Below, piece after piece: positions 1-6,252 of a stretch of 8,097 bases of DNA (position 1 is the stretch's first letter; the number at the start of each line of letters is the position of its first letter). The stretch covers positions 1 to 8,097 of the forward strand of contig JAOQAL010000655.1 of NCBI GenBank assembly GCA_025963615.1. The letters run 5' to 3'. Origin of the DNA: Chitinophagaceae bacterium. Lineage in GTDB: Bacteria > Bacteroidota > Bacteroidia > Chitinophagales > Chitinophagaceae. The position numbers were made by a program, and so were the translations under genes. Below the pieces are notes generated by a model, which was not told the DNA's origin, did no database searches, and worked only from the letters and a program-made list of their open reading frames with translations.

Positions 1-2529
1 GCCGTATTCCTCATCATTTGAATAAATCTGACTATCTTCTCCTAAAGCAGAGTGGAATGCCTGTAATTTGATGTAGGCCTTTTTATTTAGCTCAATCTCA
101 TCATCTGTACGCTGGGTTGGGAAAAAATTATAAATAAATATGTTATCCGAAGTTGTCCCAATTCGATTAACACGTCCAATTCGCTGCATCAATCGTGTTG
201 CATTCCAGGGTACATCATAATTTACAATAACATTGGCTTGGTGTAAGTTTACCCCTTCGGCAAGTACTTCCGTGGTAATCAAGATGGGATATTCATTGCT
301 TTTTTCAAGCTGCGGTATATTCGCATCAAAATTAGCCCGGATAATATCAGCATTGTCGCTTTGGTTACTACTATCTATAGCTAATACATTCCTGTGTTGT
401 AACTTTCCAATTTTGTCAGCCAAATACTGCGTGGTTTCCTTTGACTCTGAAAAAACTACTAATTTCCCATTATCATTTAAATTGGAGTCAAAGAAGATTG
501 CATTTAACTGGCGTAAAAACTCATCTAATTTAGGGTCGTTAGTAACTGTTTCCCAGGCAGTATGCAATCCCTTTAACAACTCGAAATCGTGGTATATTCC
601 TTTGATAAATTTCTCGTCAAAATCGTCTACAGCGTATGCCCGGATTAAATCGGGACGCTCTTCTAACATCGACTCTAAAGTTGCTTCATCTTCGGTTAAA
701 ATAAACTCATTTACTTTCAGTTTAGGCGCTATGTAAACACGGTCAGCTTCAATCATCCTAACCATTGCATCATTCGCATCTAAGAACCGCTTTAAGGTTT
801 TTTTAAAAGCATGAAAGCTACTATCTATACGCTTAACCATCAAGGTCTTCATGATCCGGGCCAAGGATTCCGATATATTATCGGCGCCAGTACCATAAAC
901 TTCTTTCTTTATTTTCTCAGGTAAATATTTTATGGCTTGGTAACGCATGTAGGTTAATCCTTTATCACCACCTTTTAATATTTTTAAGGTGCTATCATAT
1001 AAACTATCAAGATTATTATCTAATTGATACAATATTTGCTTAGGAGGGATAATCGATGGAAACGATAGCCCTTGTTCGGTTATGTCTTTCCAATATGTTT
1101 CAGAATCTCTAATGTCGGTACGTGTACGCCTAACAATTATAGGCTCCAAAACTTTGATTCTTATTTTATCATAGATTTCTTTAATCCCTTTTGCCAGGTT
1201 TTCTTTGCTAATATGTTTGTCTTTTCTTAACTTATCATAACGCTCAATCAGTTCTCTAAAAAAATGCTGGATATTACCTACATCAAGATTTGATATCTTA
1301 GAATCTAAAAATAAGTAAAGCTGATTTCGTATATCAGCAGGTCGATTATTTAAAGGCGTAGCGGTTACTAATATTACTTTCTTTTCATATTTACCATCGG
1401 TACCAGGCCGTTTTCGAGGTGTTTTACAAAGCTTTTGCAACTGATTAAACATCTCGGATTCATCGCTTCTAAATTTATGAGCTTCGTCAACAATAATTAG
1501 GTCGTAGTCTTCTGGATGTTTAATTTTATGTAATGAACCATTAGATATAAAATCCACGTTAGGAATTTCGAAATCCCTGATAGTTTTAGTCCACGAGGGT
1601 TTTAAGGCAGGCGGATGAACAACTAATGTTTTGGTGCGGTAACCATTGGTAAAGTAAAACTTTTTAGCAACGATAGTCGCTATAATGGTCTTTCCAAGTC
1701 CTACAACATCTGCAAGTATAAAGCCATTATATTTTGCAAGCTTGTTATACCCGTCATTAACGGCATCTACTTGATAAGCTAATTTTCTATACCCTTTTGG
1801 TAAATCGGTAACAGACTCAGGATCATAGTCTATGCTTTTATCAAAGTAGTCAATCAGAAACTTTATATAAATATCATGTGGGGTATAGTCCGTATTAATA
1901 TAGGTTTGCTTTGGTATTTGCTGAATAAATTCGTCAGTAATATTTACGCCCTCCAGCCAAAGTTTTTCAAAAGTAGCTTGAGCAAACTTTACGTCGTCGT
2001 GATCACGTAATTCTACATTAAATTCAAAATTACGCTCAAGGCCGTTTTCTGTTAAATTGCTTGACCCTGTGATAACAGATCCCCAGCCAGCATGTTCGTG
2101 TTCTTCCTGCTGCCTGAAAATATATATTTTAGCATGAAGTTGCGTAGAAGGGTGTATTTTAATCTGAAGTTTACCTGATACAATATCCGCTATAAACGCA
2201 TCTATGCCTTCTTCAACATCCTTTTTATAGTCTGATTCCTGAATATCTTTAACAGCTTTTTTTAGGAATTCATCTCTTGCTGTGTCAGCATTAAAGTTTA
2301 TTTCTAATCCTTTATTTATTGCTTTCTTAGCCCTGTTATCTAAATCAATACCTACTAATATCCTAATTTCTGAAACATCATTTAAGAATTTTCTAATTTT
2401 AAAATAGCCTGAAGAATAGAAATAGCCGACTAAAATATCTAAGTAGTAAACATCGGTATATTTAAATATACCCTCAAATTTATTGAATAGGGTGTTTTGA
2501 TCGGCGTTGGTAAAAAACTTAGTTGACAT
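1..2529 (-). CDS. PLD-like nuclease / SNF2-family helicase fusion, partial (C-terminus off the left edge)
   Basis: Read leftward from the ATG at 2529, the frame stays open to base 1 (843 codons, no stop), so the C-terminus is missing. Residues about 1-180 form a phospholipase D-like domain: an HxK motif (H132-A-K134) is followed by GSSN with N158, the pattern HxK...GSxN. A SNF2/RapA-type SF2 motor follows. Its Walker A is DVVGLGKT with K280, its Walker B is the DEAH box D348-H351, motif III is TATP at 389-392, motif IV (VVFSES) starts at 691, and motif VI is QRIGRVNR at 782-789. All key ATPase residues are present, so the motor is probably an active DNA-dependent ATPase. Families with a PLD N-terminus on a RapA-like helicase are poorly characterised and are often found near restriction-modification or defence genes; that role is inferred here. 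The start is supported by an exact -7 promoter element about 26 bases upstream. The domain call is secure, the biological role is not. Confidence 0.93.
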   Translation of the reverse strand, partial: MSTKFFTNADQNTLFNKFEGIFKYTDVYYLDILVGYFYSSGYFKIRKFLNDVSEIRILVGIDLDNRAKKAINKGLEINFNADTARDEFLKKAVKDIQESDYKKDVEEGIDAFIADIVSGKLQIKIHPSTQLHAKIYIFRQQEEHEHAGWGSVITGSSNLTENGLERNFEFNVELRDHDDVKFAQATFEKLWLEGVNITDEFIQQIPKQTYINTDYTPHDIYIKFLIDYFDKSIDYDPESVTDLPKGYRKLAYQVDAVNDGYNKLAKYNGFILADVVGLGKTIIATIVAKKFYFTNGYRTKTLVVHPPALKPSWTKTIRDFEIPNVDFISNGSLHKIKHPEDYDLIIVDEAHKFRSDESEMFNQLQKLCKTPRKRPGTDGKYEKKVILVTATPLNNRPADIRNQLYLFLDSKISNLDVGNIQHFFRELIERYDKLRKDKHISKENLAKGIKEIYDKIRIKVLEPIIVRRTRTDIRDSETYWKDITEQGLSFPSIIPPKQILYQLDNNLDSLYDSTLKILKGGDKGLTYMRYQAIKYLPEKIKKEVYGTGADNISESLARIMKTLMVKRIDSSFHAFKKTLKRFLDANDAMVRMIEADRVYIAPKLKVNEFILTEDEATLESMLEERPDLIRAYAVDDFDEKFIKGIYHDFELLKGLHTAWETVTNDPKLDEFLRQLNAIFFDSNLNDNGKLVVFSESKETTQYLADKIGKLQHRNVLAIDSSNQSDNADIIRANFDANIPQLEKSNEYPILITTEVLAEGVNLHQANVIVNYDVPWNATRLMQRIGRVNRIGTTSDNIFIYNFFPTQRTDDEIELNKKAYIKLQAFHSALGEDSQIYSNDEEYG

Positions 2530-2549
2530 TAAAAAAAGCGGTTTAACTT

Positions 2550-2579
2550 ACACTCAAAGGTAGATATATACCTAAGTGT
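2550..2579. repeat. Imperfect two-part dyad overlapping the helicase promoter
   Basis: Two nested inverted arms are seen. The outer arms are ACACT (2550-2554) and AGTGT (2575-2579); the inner arms are AGGTA (2558-2562) and TACCT (2569-2573) around a 6-base centre. The linkers between arms differ in length (3 and 1 bases), so the symmetry is imperfect. It overlaps the -7 element, where a repressor site would act, and most of it lies upstream of the expected transcription start. Operator function is inferred. Confidence 0.35.
2555..2562 (-). promoter_or_regulatory. Bacteroidota -7 promoter element of the helicase gene
   Basis: On the minus strand this reads TACCTTTG, an exact match to the Bacteroidota primary sigma -7 consensus TAnnTTTG. 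It ends 25 bases before the ATG at 2529, giving a leader of roughly 20 nucleotides. No clear TTTG-type -33 element is seen about 20 bases further upstream, so the promoter may be weak or activator-dependent. Confidence 0.55.
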
Positions 2580-2968
2580 CATGGTAAATTTATTAAAGAT
2601 TATTCTAAAAAAGTATTACCAGCACATTCCTCAGACATCAGCCTTCATTTCCATGCTAACATATAAGGATAAGATCTTCTGCAAAATAGCTTTTCCTATG
2701 TTAAACAAAGATTATCATTAACGATTACCAATTCGGCTTTGTGAGTATTGAAGTTTAGAAATTTGCAAAACTTCCAATTTTAGGAAATCCGGTAATGGAA
2801 TAACAATGTTAAAAATTCTTGCAGAAAAATAAAATGGACTATACTTCACTTTAATAAGCAGATTATTGTATTTAACCGTGATTAACTGTCTTTCTGTCAT
2901 TTAAGTGTAAATAGTACAATAATACCAAGCATTCAAATTTCCCAGTGGTGTTAAAATTATTTAAATTT

Positions 2969-2982
2969 AATGTTTAAACATT
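2969..2982. promoter_or_regulatory. Perfect 14-bp palindrome, candidate TetR operator
   Basis: AATGTTTAAACATT is a perfect palindrome ending 17 bases before the preferred synthase start at 3000. It contains the alternative ATG at 2970, so that ATG may be part of an operator rather than a start. Size and symmetry suit a dimeric TetR-family repressor, and such a gene follows in the same unit. The AT-rich sequence means chance occurrence is possible. Confidence 0.35.
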
Positions 2983-2999
2983 TACTAAAAGACATCACT

Positions 3000-4271
3000 A
3001 TGAAAACAAACATCAATTTCCAAAAAGCAAGTTTTAAAGATTTCGAGAATATTCCTGATTTAAATGCCTTTCAACGAGCAGAGGTATTTCAGGAGTTTAC
3101 CAATTATATGGAAGAAAGCGGGCAAATGAATTTTCGCTTTATGACCAGTAAAAAGGGAAGCGGCCCTGAAATGTGGGTTACCTCACCATTTAACAAAATT
3201 CCAAAAAAGTGTGTAAGCCTTGTATCCAATGATTATCTAAACTTTACCCAGCATCCAAAAGTGAAATTGGCAGCGATTGAAGGAATAGAAAAATATGGCA
3301 CCGGTGCCGGGGCATCACCGCTGATAGGTGGTCATCATGAATACCATGAAATGCTACAAACTAAAATCGCTTCCTTTTTTAACCGACCGCCAGACTCTGC
3401 ACTAATATTTACGACGGGTTACACTGCTAATAGCGCAGCGATTTTAGCTATCCTTAAAAAAGAAGACGTAGCAATTTTGGATATGGCTGTACATGCGAGT
3501 GTTTATGAGGGGTGCAAAGAAACCAATTTAAAAATGTTCCTGCATAATGACCTCGAATCCTTAGAACGCATTTTAAAAGATGCCCAAGACAAATTCCGGA
3601 CAAGACTGGTAATAATTGATGGCGTTTATTCCCAGGATGGCGACCTCGCCAAGATGGAAGCAATCCTGAATCTGACTAAGCAATACGGCGGGTTTTTAAT
3701 GGTGGATGATGCACACGGAATTGGTGTTTTGGGTAAAAATGGCCGTGGTGCGATGGAGGTTTTTGGCCTTATAGATAAGATTGATATTATTTCTGGTACA
3801 TTGAGCAAAGCATTTGGCCACATTGGCGGTTTTGTTGTTTCTACACCTCAAATAATTAATTTTTTAAAATTTCAATCCCGGCAACAGGTATTCTCATCCA
3901 CTTCCACTCCGGCAGCTGCTGGATTATTAAAAGCAATAGATCTCGTTGACGAAGAACCTCAATGGCGGCAAATGCTTGCAGATAATGTTGCATATTTTAA
4001 GAAAGGGCTGACTGATTTAAAGTTGAATATTGGTAATACGGAATCTGCTATTATTCCTGTAAAAATTGGTGATGCCCATAAGACGGGAGATGCCGGACGT
4101 TTATTGCTGGATGCCGGTATTTATGCCAATACGATTGTATATCCGGGGGTTGCACGAAAGAATGCCAGGATCAGAACCAGCCTCATGGCGACCCATACCC
4201 GTGAGCACTTGGATAAAGCTTTAAATGCATTTGAATATGTTAACCAAAAATTGCATATTTCCGGTATATAA
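3000..4271 (+). CDS. PLP-dependent alpha-oxoamine synthase family protein
   Basis: The protein has 423 residues from the ATG at 3000, or 433 from 2970. It belongs to fold-type I PLP enzymes of the alpha-oxoamine synthase family (KBL, 8-amino-7-oxononanoate synthase, 5-aminolevulinate synthase, serine palmitoyltransferase, CqsA-like). These condense an amino acid with an acyl-CoA and release CO2. Counting from 3000, the ring-stacking histidine is in HASVYEG (H165), the PLP-nitrogen aspartate is in DDAHG (D237, H239), the Schiff-base lysine is in TLSKAFG (K270), and the substrate-carboxylate arginine is in ARIRTSLMATHT (R392). The glycine-rich TGAGASPLIGGHHEYH stretch is also typical. All catalytic residues are intact. 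A leader of about 60 residues before the core is somewhat longer than in KBL. The substrate cannot be told from sequence: no biotin genes are nearby, and a sphingolipid or alpha-hydroxyketone role is only possible. The TetR gene starts 11 bases downstream, indicating one transcript. The start at 3000 is preferred because 2970 lies inside a palindrome. Confidence 0.9.
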   Translation: MKTNINFQKASFKDFENIPDLNAFQRAEVFQEFTNYMEESGQMNFRFMTSKKGSGPEMWVTSPFNKIPKKCVSLVSNDYLNFTQHPKVKLAAIEGIEKYGTGAGASPLIGGHHEYHEMLQTKIASFFNRPPDSALIFTTGYTANSAAILAILKKEDVAILDMAVHASVYEGCKETNLKMFLHNDLESLERILKDAQDKFRTRLVIIDGVYSQDGDLAKMEAILNLTKQYGGFLMVDDAHGIGVLGKNGRGAMEVFGLIDKIDIISGTLSKAFGHIGGFVVSTPQIINFLKFQSRQQVFSSTSTPAAAGLLKAIDLVDEEPQWRQMLADNVAYFKKGLTDLKLNIGNTESAIIPVKIGDAHKTGDAGRLLLDAGIYANTIVYPGVARKNARIRTSLMATHTREHLDKALNAFEYVNQKLHISGI

Positions 4272-4282
4272 ATACTGAAATT

Positions 4283-4939
4283 ATGGCTAAGAAGACTTAT
4301 CATGGAGTAACAAACGACAAAGAGCGATCTAAGCAAAAACTTGTTGATGCGGTGGGTGTCATTATCAGATCGCAGGGCTACACAGGATTAAATGCCTCTA
4401 ACATTGCTAAAAATGCAGGTGTAAACAGGAGATTGATTAACCTTTATTTTGGCAATTTAGAAGCTTTGGTTGAAACTTATGTAAGAGGAAAGGATTACTG
4501 GGTTGCTGCATCGGGTAATGCCGGGGAATTAATGGAAGAAAATAAGGGAAACGACACCAGACAAATTTTGGAATCCCTGCTCGTTAATCAGCTTGATTAC
4601 TTTTTCAAGGAAGAAGAAATGCAAAAAATTGTGTTATGGCAGATTAGCCAGCGAAGCCAAATCATGTTTGAAGTTGCTGAAGAACGGGAAAAATTGGGAG
4701 CGGCATATTTTGATTTGGCCGATCCATTTTTTGAAAAAACCGATGTGGATCTTCGGGCCGTGGCCGGATTACTGGTTGGCGGAATTTATTATATGGTTTT
4801 ACATGCAAAATCTAATGACAGCTTATTTTGCCAAATCGATGTAAATTCACCGGAAGGGTTAGACCGAATAAAAAAAGCAATAGGTACGATACTTAAGGAT
4901 ACCTTTAAAAGGGCTGAAATTGCCAATAATAAAAATTAA
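4283..4939 (+). CDS. TetR/AcrR-family transcriptional regulator
   Basis: This 218-residue protein has the size and layout of TetR-family repressors. The N-terminal DNA-binding part covers about residues 12-62, with the helix-turn-helix at 36-58 (LNASNIAKNAGVNRRLINLYF) and the family-typical YFGNLEALV segment at 55-63. The C-terminal part, about 70-218, is the variable ligand-binding and dimerisation region; it is mostly helical in character and contains a hydrophobic LLVGGIYYMVLHA stretch. It starts 11 bases after the synthase stop, so it is almost surely co-transcribed with it. It probably represses its own unit and responds to a product or substrate of the synthase, possibly an acyl-type ligand. 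The ligand and the operator are inferred. No strong Shine-Dalgarno sequence is visible, which is normal in this phylum. Confidence 0.92.
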   Translation: MAKKTYHGVTNDKERSKQKLVDAVGVIIRSQGYTGLNASNIAKNAGVNRRLINLYFGNLEALVETYVRGKDYWVAASGNAGELMEENKGNDTRQILESLLVNQLDYFFKEEEMQKIVLWQISQRSQIMFEVAEEREKLGAAYFDLADPFFEKTDVDLRAVAGLLVGGIYYMVLHAKSNDSLFCQIDVNSPEGLDRIKKAIGTILKDTFKRAEIANNKN

Positions 4940-5026
4940 AGGACCAAGCACCTTTTATTGGCCGGATATTGGCAAAGAAAGGAATCGTGAATTTTTTGAA
5001 GGTGAAAAATTATATTCACTAAATAT

Positions 5027-5053
5027 CGACGATAATGCGATGCGTTATCGTCG
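5027..5053 (+). repeat. 12-bp stem hairpin in the convergent gap
   Basis: The arms CGACGATAATGC (5027-5038) and GCGTTATCGTCG (5042-5053) pair around the 3-base loop GAT, with a single internal T-G pair. As plus-strand RNA all 12 pairs form, one being a U-G wobble; the minus strand would carry an A-C mismatch instead. No T-tract follows on either strand, so it is not a standard intrinsic terminator. It lies 88 bases after the TetR stop and 53 bases past the end of the XRE gene, where it could protect or end either transcript. Confidence 0.5.
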
Positions 5054-5105
5054 CGTTGGAAATGGACATCTACTTTCGCAAAAACAATCTATAGCAAGCT
5101 ATATT

Positions 5106-5513
5106 TTATTGGGTTTTATTCTTGCTAAGTAGTATCTCTACCTTTTCACGCTCACTTTTTAGCAAGCTTTCGTAAAGTTCTATGATTTTCTCGACCGGAT
5201 TATTAATAACTGTCGTACATTCATAAGCATTATTTACCGAAGAATTATTTACAGCCTCATAAAAATTATTTGTATTGTTTAATACATTTTCGTCATTGAA
5301 TTTTTTTAACCCATCTAAAGTAACGCCTAAAATACTTGAAATTTGTATTAGCCTACCTTCTTCAATTGTGTCACTTTGTTCAATTTTAGAAAAGGCTTGT
5401 TTTGAAATTCCCAAACTCGAAGCAACTTCCTCTTGCGTCATGCCACGTAATTTTCTAACTCTCTCTATCTTTCTTCCGATAAATGCTGGTTTCGTCAGGG
5501 TGCTTGTTTCCAT
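5106..5513 (-). CDS. XRE-family helix-turn-helix regulator, downstream copy of a tandem pair
   Basis: This 135-residue protein has an N-terminal HTH_3 (Cro/C1-type) domain at about residues 12-68. It contains IGRKIERVRKLRG, the helix QEEVASSLGIS, and the recognition helix KQAFSKIEQ around 38-46. An asparagine-rich linker (about 73-104) leads to a C-terminal helical segment starting NPVEKIIELYESLL at 105 with SEREK at about 120-124, probably a dimerisation coil. It is clearly a paralogue of the gene upstream: both start with Met-Glu, share the domain order, and end in the same NP-EK--ELYE-LL-SEREK motif. It starts 17 bases after the upstream stop, so the two are likely one operon. It probably binds DNA as a dimer; its targets are unknown. 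It has no peptidase or toxin-antitoxin partner domain. Confidence 0.88.
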   Translation of the reverse strand: METSTLTKPAFIGRKIERVRKLRGMTQEEVASSLGISKQAFSKIEQSDTIEEGRLIQISSILGVTLDGLKKFNDENVLNNTNNFYEAVNNSSVNNAYECTTVINNPVEKIIELYESLLKSEREKVEILLSKNKTQ

Positions 5514-5567
5514 TTATATACAATGAATATTTATCGTTTTAATAATTCGTTTTTTTCACGCTCACTT
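5143..5567. repeat. 15-bp direct repeat marking the duplicated XRE gene ends
   Basis: TTTTCACGCTCACTT occurs at 5143-5157 and again at 5553-5567, 410 bases apart, in the same place within each XRE gene (the SEREK codons). The surrounding C-terminal coding DNA is also recognisably similar, for example TAAAGTTC a little further on in both. The pair most likely arose by an old tandem duplication. Recombination between the copies would leave one hybrid gene. Confidence 0.7.
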
Positions 5568-5920
5568 GCCAATAATCTTTCATAAAGTTCTGCTATCTTT
5601 TCTATTGGATTGAAAACAAAATTGTTTGTAGCATTATCCTTTATTTCGTTGTTGTAAATGTTATATTGATGATTAATTACCTGCATGATTTTATCCTCAT
5701 CAAAACTTCTAATTACATCAGGAGTTACCCCCAAAATATCAGCAATTTGACTTAGTAATGATTCTTCAATTTCCTCCTGCTGTTCAATCTTAGAAACTTG
5801 TGGCTGAGATATACCAAGTCTACTGGCTAAATATTCTTGCTTTATTCCTTTAAACATTCTTACACGCTCAACTTTTTGTCCAATTGTTAAAGGTGCCCTT
5901 GTGTATAGTTTTTCCTCCAT
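5531..5920 (-). CDS. XRE-family helix-turn-helix regulator, upstream copy of a tandem pair
   Basis: The preferred protein has 129 residues from the ATG at 5920. An in-frame ATG at 5977 would add 19 hydrophobic residues. The shorter form is chosen because it aligns end to end with its paralogue (both begin Met-Glu) and leaves the direct repeats at 5953-5980 outside the coding region. The HTH_3 domain spans about residues 13-68, with IGQKVERVRMFKG, QEYLASRLGIS and the recognition helix QPQVSKIEQ at about 39-47. An asparagine-rich linker joins it to a C-terminal helix (NPIEKIAELYERLL from 104, then SEREK). The recognition helix differs from the downstream copy (QPQV against KQAF), so the two may read different sites. 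It is likely autoregulated through the dyad at 5984-6007. Confidence 0.87.
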   Translation of the reverse strand: MEEKLYTRAPLTIGQKVERVRMFKGIKQEYLASRLGISQPQVSKIEQQEEIEESLLSQIADILGVTPDVIRSFDEDKIMQVINHQYNIYNNEIKDNATNNFVFNPIEKIAELYERLLASEREKNELLKR

Positions 5921-5952
5921 AGTGTTTAAAATACGCTTTAAAGTTATAAAAA

Positions 5953-5980
5953 TCAACCGAATTAAAATAATAGTCAACCG
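5953..5980 (-). promoter_or_regulatory. Paired 7-bp direct repeats upstream of the XRE operon
   Basis: On the minus strand CGGTTGA occurs twice, at 5980-5974 and 5959-5953, spaced 21 bases start to start, close to two helical turns. The outer copy forms part of TACGGTTG (5982-5975), one base from the -7 consensus TAnnTTTG, so it could be a promoter element. The spacing also suits two protein dimers bound on one face of the DNA. Function is inferred. Confidence 0.35.
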
Positions 5981-5983
5981 TAT

Positions 5984-6007
5984 AATTTTCTCACTAATGA
6001 GAAAATT
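5984..6007. promoter_or_regulatory. 24-bp dyad, candidate XRE operator
   Basis: The perfect 10-bp arms AATTTTCTCA (5984-5993) and TGAGAAAATT (5998-6007) flank the 4-base centre CTAA. It lies 64 bases upstream of the XRE start at 5920 and directly behind the near-consensus TACGGTTG element, so a bound protein would cover the upstream part of that promoter. Size and symmetry suit a Cro/C1-type dimer. It also sits 24 bases before the ATG at 6031, so it could act on a divergent transcript. Confidence 0.55.
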
Positions 6008-6030
6008 GATTTACTTCGGACTATAAAGTT

Positions 6031-6243
6031 ATGCGCAATTTAATCATTACCCAGTATCAACACATAAAAGTTTTCAGGGAATTGCTGTCACATAATTTTA
6101 GTCAAGATTTTTACCCTAACTCTTTTAAGCCAGAATATACCATAACGGCTAATGGAAACCTGGTTGATGGCTTTGCACCACGCAAAGCCATCTCTTACCC
6201 ATTACAGAATCCAATTAAAAACATAATATGCTGTCCCGAATGA
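6031..6243 (+). CDS. Doubtful 70-residue hypothetical protein in a candidate divergent transcript
   Basis: This 70-codon frame starts 24 bases after the dyad and ends 10 bases before the terminator hairpin, so its position fits a short gene divergent from the XRE operon. The protein (beginning MRNLIITQYQHIKVF) is polar and shows no signal peptide, membrane segment, cysteine cluster or known domain. No ribosome binding site is visible. A perfect hairpin inside the frame (6166-6192) is unusual for coding DNA and favours a structured RNA instead. The region could equally be an untranslated RNA or a decayed gene end. I do not recognise it. Confidence 0.22.
   Translation: MRNLIITQYQHIKVFRELLSHNFSQDFYPNSFKPEYTITANGNLVDGFAPRKAISYPLQNPIKNIICCPE
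6166..6192 (+). repeat. Perfect 11-bp stem hairpin
   Basis: The arms GATGGCTTTGC (6166-6176) and GCAAAGCCATC (6182-6192) pair perfectly around the 5-base loop ACCAC. No T-tract follows, so it is not a terminator. It lies within the candidate short transcript between the XRE dyad and the terminator and is the main sign that this stretch may act as a structured RNA. Confidence 0.6.
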
Positions 6244-6252
6244 TTAATGAAT

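Larger units (their letters stand above)
2530..2969. other. Divergent spacer between helicase and synthase genes
   Basis: About 440 AT-rich bases separate two genes read away from each other. The left end holds the helicase promoter and dyad. The right end leads into the synthase gene, but no exact TAnnTTTG element was found on the plus strand. One 60-codon minus-strand ORF (2718-2900) has no ribosome binding site, promoter element or recognisable domain and is not accepted as a gene. No tRNA, insertion sequence end or long repeat was seen in the middle part. Confidence 0.6.

Noticed and set aside
233..736. 167-codon plus-strand ORF
   Set aside because: It lies antisense inside the helicase gene, whose reading frame carries recognisable helicase motifs across the same bases; the plus-strand protein is low-complexity and has no domain.
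2718..2900. 60-codon minus-strand ORF in the spacer
   Set aside because: No ribosome binding site, promoter element or recognisable domain; length is within chance for AT-rich DNA. Kept only as a low-interest finding.
3454..3823. Two minus-strand ORFs of 69 and 65 codons
   Set aside because: Both are antisense to the catalytic core of the synthase, which is unambiguous in its own frame.
4121..4336. 71-codon minus-strand ORF over the synthase-TetR junction
   Set aside because: Antisense to two well-supported genes, with no domain of its own.
4593..4844. 83-codon plus-strand ORF within the TetR gene
   Set aside because: Out-of-frame shadow of the TetR coding region.
5027..5053. Hairpin as an intrinsic terminator
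   Set aside because: No T-tract follows the stem on either strand, so it is listed as a structural repeat instead.
4920..5132. 70-codon plus-strand ORF overlapping the end of the TetR gene
   Set aside because: It starts inside the TetR gene, runs through the hairpin and into the end of the XRE gene; no domain or ribosome binding site supports it.
5275..5526. 83-codon plus-strand ORF
   Set aside because: Antisense to the HTH domain of the downstream XRE gene.
5106..5920. XRE pair as a toxin-antitoxin module
   Set aside because: Both proteins are regulators of the same family; neither resembles a toxin, and no RelE, HipA or HigB-like partner is beside them.
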